Shown piece by piece: positions 57,040 to 64,000 of a stretch of DNA of 64,000 nt (positions are counted from its first letter, which is position 1; the number at the start of each line of letters is the position of its first letter). Both the position numbers and the translations under genes were made by a program. The notes under the pieces were generated by a model. That model saw only the letters and a list, made by a program, of their open reading frames with translations. It was not told the DNA's origin and made no database searches. Source of the stretch: Tipula vernalis (Eukaryota; Arthropoda; Insecta; Diptera; Tipulidae); contig OY282558.1 of the NCBI GenBank assembly GCA_958295665.1, positions 313,506,092 to 313,570,091 on the forward strand. Reading direction: 5' to 3'.

Positions 57040-57900
57040 TTAAATAGAAATATTTACATAAAAGAATTTTGGTTTTCCATTCGCCTTAGTTCTAATAACT
57101 TTTTTTTTTAGGATATTTGCATCTTTAAGTATAGCAAGATTTTGTTTTTTTAAATCAAAAATTGCCTTATTTTGCTCTTGAATATTTCCTAAGAAATTTT
57201 CAATATTTTTGAATGAAGTAAGGAGCTCTTGATTTACGCTCAATGATTTTTTTAATAGGGTAAACTTATTTATTGGAGCATCTTGTGTGCCTCTGTCGCC
57301 GTTTTCAGTGGAAATTTCAAATTCGGCCGTATCAATGCCTTGATTTTCATCCAGTCCTTTTGAAATATCAAGCATGTCGATAATTTCATCACAATTTCCA
57401 AACGTTAGTGGTGTGCACCCTAATTGTATAGTATGGGTTTTTCTCGATCCTATTTGCACCAAAACGCTTGGAGTTGAGCCCATTCACTGTAGGCTCTAGC
57501 CCCGCAGAACGAGATATTATTTCCTCCTCCGCAGTTAATTCCTTAATTTGGCATGGTCCACCACCTGTTTTTTTTAATTCTTGTTTATTGTGGTTCAGTT
57601 TCCGTTTAACTGCCCATTTTTAATCTTGCCAAACCTAGAAATCGTAAAAGAAAATAGTTATTTACGTGCTCATTACTTAAGGACGCAATACTATGTTTCC
57701 TTTTTCCACTCATTTTCCGTTTTGGTTGGTGGGCCATTAGAATTTAACACATTTGTAAGGGTTTTCCACAAAATGGTCTTCTTATTTCGTCCTTGATTGG
57801 TCATTTAGAAGCCGCTTAGCAAATTCAGGATGATTTTCCATAAAATTACCCAACAATTTTTTTTGTGTAGGGTTTGTTAATTGTTTGGCTTTTCTATTGT
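57040..57900 (-). pseudogene. Harbinger Myb/SANT-like DNA-binding protein gene
   Basis: On the minus strand, 57790-57900 reads LLGNFMENHPEFAKRLLNDQ. Next come WKTLTNVLNSNGPPTKTENE and WKK, then a likely intron (about 57635-57690, acceptor TTTCTAG) and VWQD, a TAA, KWAVKRKLNHNKQELKKTGG. The KKTGGGP motif and TAEEEIISRS follow. The last exon (57040-57483, open) is a coiled-coil-like tail (NQELLTSFKNIENFLGNIQE). This fits the small Myb-like protein encoded beside Harbinger transposases, which helps the transposase reach the nucleus and bind the ends. Two or more stops occur. Confidence 0.7.
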
Positions 57901-58273
57901 AAAAAATCTAGGTTATGTTGTTACGAAAAGCTTTTTCAGTAAAAACTTAATTTAAATATAATTTTTCTACTTACTTTACACTGGCGTTTTCTTTTGCTAT
58001 TTTTAGTTTTACTTTTTTAATTAATTCAATACATCACTGAGTCATATCACTAATTTATTTTAAATTTCCGCAAATTAAAAAACGATTCGACCGAAATAAA
58101 ATGCCTCACAAAGATTTATTATGAGAAAAACATTTACCGTCAATTACTATCCAATCGAACAAATTTTGAAGATAATTTACCGGTAAGCGATATTTATGAT
58201 ACCACTTATTCACGGTAAACCATTGATTACCGTCAAAATTTGACCGGTCGCGGATTTCATGATGCCGCCCCTG

Positions 58274-59228
58274 CCCTGCCCATGGTGCATTCGTGGGAAT
58301 TTAATTATTTTTTTATTTTTGTACCTAAACTGCAGCATATGCGGCTTTTTCAACTTCACGTCAACTTATGACGTATATGGTCCGCTCGAATAGCGTCGAT
58401 TTCAAAACGAGTAAACAACAGTAACAACACGATTTTTACGTTTATAAACACAAACAAACACTGTATAAAACACTGATTTTGTTTGAATAAAAAATGCAAA
58501 GGAAAACATACTGCAAACGAGGAATTCAACACCATTAAAGCCTAAAATCACACCAATAATGAGAAAACACGAAAATTTGTGAAATCACACATCATAGTAG
58601 AAAATATACAACAACGACGTGCTTATTAGTCATTTTTTTGGGTTACATAACACATTTTTTTGTGCGATTTTACTACCCGTCTTTAGAGTGTAGAATTACA
58701 CAAATGAAAATTAGAAAAATTTTTAAGTATAATTTAAAATCAATACCTAGCTTAATTCTTATTAGTATAACGCCCGTCAAATTCTGAAAAGATTAAAAGT
58801 TATTAGTTCTAAGTTATTTAATTTTAAAATTAACAAATAAATATGCTTATTAATTTGTTGATATCAAGCGCAATCGTTTTGACGTTTTGAAATTGTTCAC
58901 ATTGTAAATATCAACTTCAGATCATAAAAATGAGTGCGTTCGATGATTTATCTTTACATCACTATTACGACAACTGCAGAATAAATATTGTGCCATAAAA
59001 CACTACCAATCTAAAAAATTTAGCTATATAAAAAATTGTTAATTTTTTTAAGTTGTTCAACCAGCTGTCGTAGAGCATGCATTAAAATTATAAACCAAAA
59101 AAAAATAAAAAATAAAAATCAATATTTTAAATAAAGAGAGTGATTTAAAAAGGGCGCCAAAACTACGACCACACAAGACCACCAAATCGGTTAACACCTT
59201 CTGTGCCGCAACTATTTCGGTACATTTA
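58274..59228. other. AT-rich DNA, possible LTR upstream of an orphan primer-binding site
   Basis: No gene seen. The final 200 bases before 59229 could be an LTR of a plus-strand BEL-type element, since a primer-binding site follows, but no second copy is present in the window. Confidence 0.3.
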
Positions 59229-59246
59229 TGGTCCTTCGAGCCGGAT
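59229..59246 (+). promoter_or_regulatory. orphan BEL-type primer-binding site
   Basis: TGGTCCTTCGAGCCGGAT on the plus strand is identical but for one base to the primer-binding site at 50465-50482 (minus). It would be complementary to the same tRNA 3' end. The element it belonged to is not recognisable downstream. The embedded complement of CCA argues against a tRNA gene. Confidence 0.6.
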
Positions 59247-59599
59247 CTTCGAAAAGCTACACCATTACTCACAAAATAAAACTATATAACCGAGAGACCG
59301 CATGGAAATAACCTCAACCTGGAGTCCTCATAACGATATCTTAAGTATCACACATTTTTTTTATATATCTTATATATATATAAATTTAAACTAAAATTAT
59401 CTATGCACAAGATTGATTACAAATTTATGAAAATATAATTTGTTTAATAATCATTAAATCAAAACCAATATTTACACGTATACTGTAAAATCATACCTAC
59501 GCATCTAAAATACAATCGTGCAAAAATATATATAATTTTCCATAATCGTGAGTTAACAAATATCGCGTAAATCCAAAGTATTAAAAGGTGCTATTAGTG

Positions 59600-60800
59600 A
59601 TAAACTGTTAAAGATAATGTTAAAGGTAGCTGAAAGTTAAAGGTCGGTAATGCAGATTGTGTTAGTCCACCGAAAATAAAGAAATGGTAATGTAGATTAT
59701 GTAATCCAGGTCGAAACTAAAAAGTCGATAATGAAGATTATGTTGTTAACATTCCAGCCGAAAATACAAAAAAATTTAGTTTTCAGCCGAAAGTAAATAG
59801 GATACATGGATTGAAATAAAATTTTTTGTAAATAGTCTTACGTGGTAAACTTTGTTTAACCTAATCGTGGAAAATATCAGAAAATCAGAAGAATTCATAA
59901 AATTGTAATAAAATCAGCCGCTAAACTGTATATCTGAAGTTGAATCGTTTTTATGTGATTTGTCAATAGCTATCGAATAATAAAATTCTGTTCAAATTTC
60001 CCGTGGGAAATCTCGGAAAATTCGATTTGTCAATAGCTATCGCAGGAAAAAATTTAGTTCAAGTTCAAAAATTCAAGAGTTTCCAGCCGAAAGTAAAAAA
60101 TGGATGAATAAAATCAGCCTCTAGAGTGTCATATAGGGAGATGAATTGCATTGATGTTTAAGTTTCACGTGGGAAATCTCGGAGAATTCGATTTTCCAAA
60201 AATCATTAGAAAATTTGTATAAAATCAGCCTCTAGAGTGTTATGTCTGGAGATGAATTGCATTGATGTGACTTCTCAATAGCTATCGCAGGAGAAAATTT
60301 CAGTGCAAGTTGCCCGTAGGAAATCTCGAAAAATTCGATTCTCCAAAAATCATTAGAAAATTTCTATAAAATCAGCCTCTAAAGTGTTATGTCTGGATAG
60401 GATTATATTGAGGTGACTTGTCAATAGCTATCGCAGCAACAAAATTCAGTTTAAGTTTCCCGTGTGAAATCTCGGAGGGAGGGCAGGTCCTTGAAGATGG
60501 GTGCCCCTAGAAAATTTAGAACTTGCCAATAGCTATCGCAGGCAAAAAAAATAAATTCATGTTCCCCGTGTGAAATCTCGGAAAATACGGTTTTCCAAAA
60601 ATCATTAGAAAATTTGTATAAAATCAGCCTCTAGAGTGTTATGTCTGGAGATGAATTGCATTAATGTAATTTGTCAATAGCTATAGCGGAAAAAAAAATT
60701 GTTTAAGTTTCCCGTGGGAAATCTCGGAAAATTCTATTATTCAAAAATCATGATAAAATTAGTATACAATCATCCTCTAGCGTGTTATGACTGGAGATGT
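59600..60800. repeat. tandem repeat array, basic unit about 147 bp
   Basis: Units share ATAAAATCAGCCTCTA, GTGTTATGTCTGGAGATGAA, TTGTCAATAGCTATCGCAG, TTTCCCGTGGGAAATCTCGG and ATTCGATTTTCCAAAAATCA. The AAAATCAGCC or ATCATCCTC anchor lies at about 59910, 60110, 60221, 60368, 60620 and 60767. Two intervals are 147 bases and others are shortened or lengthened. The region 59600-59900 has only scattered related words (AGCCGAAAGTAAA). No coding capacity. Confidence 0.8.
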
Positions 60801-61050
60801 GTAATTACTTTTAGGTACAACGTAATTACGTTTGTTGTACCTTTGATTGTACTCAAAATACAGGTGGTAATTGTCGTTTGGCGACTAATTCCGCGCGGCT
60901 TGTTGTAGGTATATACACGGTAAGTATATTCTTCAAAAATTATACACGGTAAGTATAATCGGGACTTCTATGCACAATAATTGTATTCCTTTATTTTAGT
61001 TCACATATATTTATTCTATTTTTTTTAGGTTAGGTAATCTTTTCTGATGT
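60801..61050. other. short palindrome and repeated motif between the tandem array and BEL/Pao element 2
   Basis: GGTACAAC at 60815-60822 pairs with GTTGTACC at 60835-60842 around a 12-base loop. TATACACGGTAAGTATA occurs twice, at about 60911 and 60941. No gene is seen. It may hold remnants of the BEL/Pao 3' end. Confidence 0.5.
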
Positions 61051-61586
61051 TTACAGAGCAAAAAATTGTTTCTTAATTTCGGCTGTGAACGCTTTTATTT
61101 GTGCCCACTTGATAACTCGTTCTGATGCCAGTTTAAAATTGGTCGTTGATAGAAGTTCTTCCTTTGGTTCACCGTTTATGGCTCTTCGTAGATTGGAATA
61201 AAATTGAAATGGTCTAGCAATAATCCTTAATGATTTTGAAAGTTTGAAATGTCGTTGAGCCAAATTTGTAAAGAACTTATTTTCGACATCATGTAGTAAT
61301 TGGCCACTGTAGAGGTTTTGCTTTCGGAACTATCAACGGAATGTTGCAATTTTGGTTGGTCAGGCCACAATTCCTTCTCTTCACGAAGCAAACTAGGTCC
61401 CTTCCACGATAATTCAAAGATGACCAAGCTCGATGGTAAAATTCCGCGGTTAGCGCAATCTGCTGGGTTTTCTTGTGTCGGAACATATCGCCATGTAGAT
61501 CGGAATGTAGTCTCCAAAATTTCCGAGGTGCGGTTTGCTGCATATAACTTCCAGGATCGGGGATGCGTTAATAACCACCATAACAC
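61051..61586 (-). pseudogene. BEL/Pao element 2: RNase H end and linker, broken
   Basis: 61227-61586 reads RSWKLYAANRTSEILETTFR then PTQENPADCANRGILPSSLV, the RNase H C-terminal half. A frameshift leads to 61051-61263 (RHFKLSKSLRIIARPFQFYS, LASERVIKWAQIKAF), the linker ahead of integrase. A stop follows and no integrase is found, so the element is truncated here. Confidence 0.8.
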
Positions 61587-61601
61587 GGTCGTAGAGTCGG
61601 T

Positions 61602-63374
61602 CTAGGTAAATACTTCGGTCGCAGGGCATTGTAAAGATTTTACCACCATTTTCATCAGCTTGGTTAATAGAAGCGCCGCACAGAATTCCAATCTTGGAAC
61701 TGATACCGTTTTAATGGGCGCGACTTTGGTTTTCGCCGTTACGATGGTCGTTTCGTACTTCCCAAACTGATTCTGCGTCGGAAAAACCATGCAATTGAAA
61801 CTCTGATCCTTCAGTATATAGCCAACGGGTATTGCAATTTTCTCTAATTTCGGTAACTCGTCTCTTACTGCTGTCCATCTCTTGGTAATGTGGGTAGGTA
61901 GAGGGTCATCCCACTGGAGGTTTAATAGCCATAGCGATTGGAAGAGAATCTTGATCATTACTGTAGAAGGAGATAGCCACCCAATGGGATCGAAAACCTT
62001 GGCTGCTTCGGATAACATCCCTCTTTTGGTCATGGTGGGATGCACTAAAATAAACACTTTAAAGTGGAAGTTATCGGTTTGCGGATTTCACTCTAGTCCT
62101 AATATTTTTATTGATCGATTTTCTTCTCGAACTTGAATTGGAACCACTTCTTGATTCTCCAATGGAATTGTGTTTAGTAATGCTTGACAATTCGTGGGCC
62201 ACTTCCTAAGATGAAAACATCCAGATTTTAGTATGGTAATAACTTGGTCTTTTAACTGTATGGCTTCCTCTTCCGTCTTAGCCCCCGACATTAAGTCATT
62301 AATATATAGGTCCTCACGAACAATTTTGGAGGCGATTGCGTACTGCTCTCAAAATTCATCGGCTAATTTAATCTGCGTTTTGGTTTCTAGGTATGGAGCG
62401 GATGCGGTTCCGTATGTTACGGTTAAAAGGCGATAATGTTCAATGGGTGCTGCTGGATTCTTCCGCCACACAATTCTTTGGTACTCAGTGTCAGCTGGGG
62501 GCATAGCGATCTGGCGGTACAATTTCTCAATGTCTGCCGTAAAAACTATTTGATGTTTGCGGAATCTGAGGAGAATAGCATATAGGGAATCTTGCCCGGT
62601 GGGTCCTACTAACAAATTGTCATTCAACGAACATTTGTTGGAAGTCTCGGCGGAAGCATTGAATACCACGCGCACCTTGGTAGTAGTACTTGATTGCTTT
62701 ATAACGGCGTGGTGTGGTAGGTAAAATGAAACCCTCGAATCTATGGTAACTTGCTCCGATGGTATGCCTTTCAAATGCCCTAATAGTTTGTATTCTCGCA
62801 TGAAGGCGATATATTCTTCTCGTAGCTTCGGATCCCGCTGTAATCGATCCTTAATTGGAAAAAATCGCCTTAGTGCCTTATTATAGGAATTTCCTAGTTC
62901 GCATTTGGTAGGTCTGAATGGAAGGTGGACTATGAACCTCCCATCCAGTGCGCGGGTGTGGAACTCCTCAAAATGCTTCTCACACAGCTCTTCATCGTTG
63001 GTTAAAGTATTGGCTGATGCTACCTCTTCGGTTTCCCGGAATCGTTGTAACGATTGGTTGATATCGATCTCTGATACTAGACTAATGGTTGAGGTGCCTT
63101 GAACTTGATCTGGATATATATTACCGGCAATGACCCAGCCAAAAATAGTATTTTGCGCGATTGGTAATCCTTTATTCCCATATATTTTGCCATCCTGGAT
63201 GATATCCAAAAAATGGTTGGACCCGATTAAAATATCAATGCTATTGGTCTCATTGAAATGTGGATCCGCAAGTTCTAGGAATTTCAGATGGGTCCAACTA
63301 GATGGACAAAAACTGCTTGATGGTAACGGCATGGCGACTTTTAGTAATATGAATGCATTGACGAAAATATTCAA
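61602..63374 (-). pseudogene. BEL/Pao element 2: reverse transcriptase and RNase H start, broken
   Basis: One frame with stops at about 62349 (TGA), 62088 (TGA) and 61602 (TAG). Motifs: SIDILIGSNHFLDII, NTIFGWVIAG, YLPHHAVIKQSSTTTKVRVV, CSLNDNLLVGPTGQD, first Asp in FTADIEKLYRQI, and LTVTYGTASAPYLETKTQIK. The active site reads LYINDLMSG, where the family has Tyr-x-Asp-Asp, so one catalytic Asp is replaced by Asn. 61602-62057 holds GWLSPSTVMIKILFQSLWLL and FCAALLLTKLM. Confidence 0.85.
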
Positions 63375-64000
63375 ATCTGGATTGCACCGGGAATAAATAA
63401 ATATTCACGCGGATACTTCCACGGGAAGTTCCAGCTGATAAAGCGCCAACTCCAAGAATTTTAACATTAGCTCGTTCAGTAGGTAAACCCAGACGTTTGA
63501 CACAGGCTGAAGTTATGAACGACGCTTCGGATGCGGAATCCAATAATATACGTCAACAATGCAATTGTCCTGCTTTATCTTTCACATGGACCAGTGCGGT
63601 TGGTAACAGCGATCAACATCGATTGATTTCTGGTGTGGTAGGTACTATCGTTTCACAACTATTGGTAAGGTGTTGTCGATACTGGTTGTCTAATGGTAAT
63701 TTATGGTTCAGCTGCAACTCATTGGTATTGTATGGTATGTTGATTGCAGCATGGTTTGTAATGGTTGGTGCTTTAATTGGAGTTGGGTTGGCGGGTAAAG
63801 GTTTTGTTGATTGTAGATTGGTTGGTTAAGTGATAATTAAAGATACATTGTTAATTGATGGAAGGTGCTTCGGATTTGGATTCAACTTTGGCATATTTTC
63901 AATTAATGGTATATTAGTTGTACCTATTGGATTGTTAAGTGGTGAAATCGGTTTAAGTACAGACGTATTTATTGGGGGTTGGCTTATTGGCGAATTGGTT
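63375..64000 (-). pseudogene. BEL/Pao element 2: gag-protease linker and protease, broken
   Basis: From the window edge one minus-strand frame runs through a low-complexity Pro/Asn/Thr/Ile-rich linker with a TAA near 63829, then NHKLPLDNQYRQHLTNSCE, a TGA, SLLPTALVHVKDKAGQLHC, another TGA, and the protease start RILLDSASEASFI (active-site Asp-Ser). A frameshift near 63390 separates it from RT. The zinc knuckle expected upstream is outside the window. Confidence 0.75.

Larger units (their letters stand above)
55967..58270 (+). mobile_element. PIF/Harbinger DNA transposon with CTG target duplication
   Basis: Ends GGGCGGTGCTATGAAATCC (55967) and GGATTTCATGATGCCGCCC (to 58270) are inverted, 15 of 19 matching. 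Subterminal GTATCATAAAT...CGC also occurs inverted near both ends. CTG directly flanks both (55964-55966, 58271-58273), a 3-bp CWG duplication known for some Harbinger families. It contains a truncated transposase (plus) and a Myb/SANT-like gene (minus), the usual two-gene Harbinger set. Inactive. Confidence 0.82.
61051..64000 (-). mobile_element. second BEL/Pao element, truncated, running off the window
   Basis: On the minus strand from the window edge: a Pro/Asn/Thr-rich gag-protease linker, protease, RT, RNase H and the start of the RNase H-integrase linker, ending at 61051 without integrase or LTR. Sequence relation to the element at 44363-51952 is at the family level only. The 5' LTR and gag zinc knuckle would lie beyond 64000. 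Confidence 0.85.

Noticed and set aside
55500..58694. Older transposon with TACACTCT ends around the Harbinger element
   Set aside because: Only about eight bases match and no target duplication is evident.
59229..59260. tRNA-Tyr gene on the minus strand
   Set aside because: The CCA complement is encoded and no anticodon or D-arm sequence precedes it; fits a primer-binding site instead.
1..64000. CRISPR array, bacterial operon or rRNA genes
   Set aside because: No regularly spaced identical repeats with unique spacers and no rRNA-like sequence; introns and eukaryotic elements show this is animal DNA.

Overview
The window is AT-rich animal DNA, most likely from an insect. It is a graveyard of transposable elements with almost no host coding sequence. 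The insect call rests on the mix of families: BEL/Pao and Gypsy retrotransposons, CR1/Jockey-type LINEs, a Penelope-like relic, mariner and Tc1, hAT, PIF/Harbinger, a tnp2-type CMC element and a Crypton-type tyrosine recombinase. Short GT-AG introns, two BEL-type primer-binding sites matching the 3' end of a tRNA-Tyr (recalled, not searched), and TACA/TATG microsatellites also fit. A fly is possible but not proven. The only host-gene hint is a pair of candidate micro-exons on the minus strand at 637-679 and 1091-1129.

Layout: 1-6 kb is AT-rich with a 156-bp hairpin and a transposase helix-turn-helix relic. 6-15 kb holds a Gypsy protease relic, a mariner relic, an uninterrupted Crypton-type tyrosine recombinase (8977-10275, minus) beside a nested hairpin, a broken Gypsy element between 100-bp repeats (10553-14319), and three copies of an unnamed repeat. 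17.9-21 kb holds a Tc1 relic inside a Harbinger relic, a plus-strand Gypsy integrase relic and a foldback MITE. 22.4-25 kb has another Harbinger relic and a degraded tandem repeat. 25.0-29.2 kb is a near-full-length LINE whose ORF1 has a PHD finger. 32.2-33.4 kb holds Penelope fragments, 33.8-36.6 kb a second LINE, and 36.9-38.8 kb a foldback followed by a hAT element with a perfect 8-bp target duplication.

The most informative structure is 41663-54655. I read it as one DNA transposon with short inverted ends, subterminal GCTCT/AGAGC repeats and a GG target duplication. It carries a tnp2/DUF4218-like transposase (plus) and a convergent DUF4806-like protein (minus). A BEL/Pao provirus (44363-51952, LTRs about 320 bp) landed between these two genes, and its right LTR was then hit by two more insertions. 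One of those has a 22-bp target duplication and an (AATC)n tail.

55967-58270 is a Harbinger element with its own inverted ends, a CTG target duplication, an intron-bearing transposase fragment and a convergent Myb/SANT-like gene. 59.2-60.8 kb has an orphan primer-binding site and a roughly 147-bp tandem repeat. 61.05-64 kb is a second BEL/Pao element, lacking integrase and running off the window end. Nearly all element genes carry stops or frameshifts. The clear exceptions are the tyrosine recombinase and LINE ORF1.
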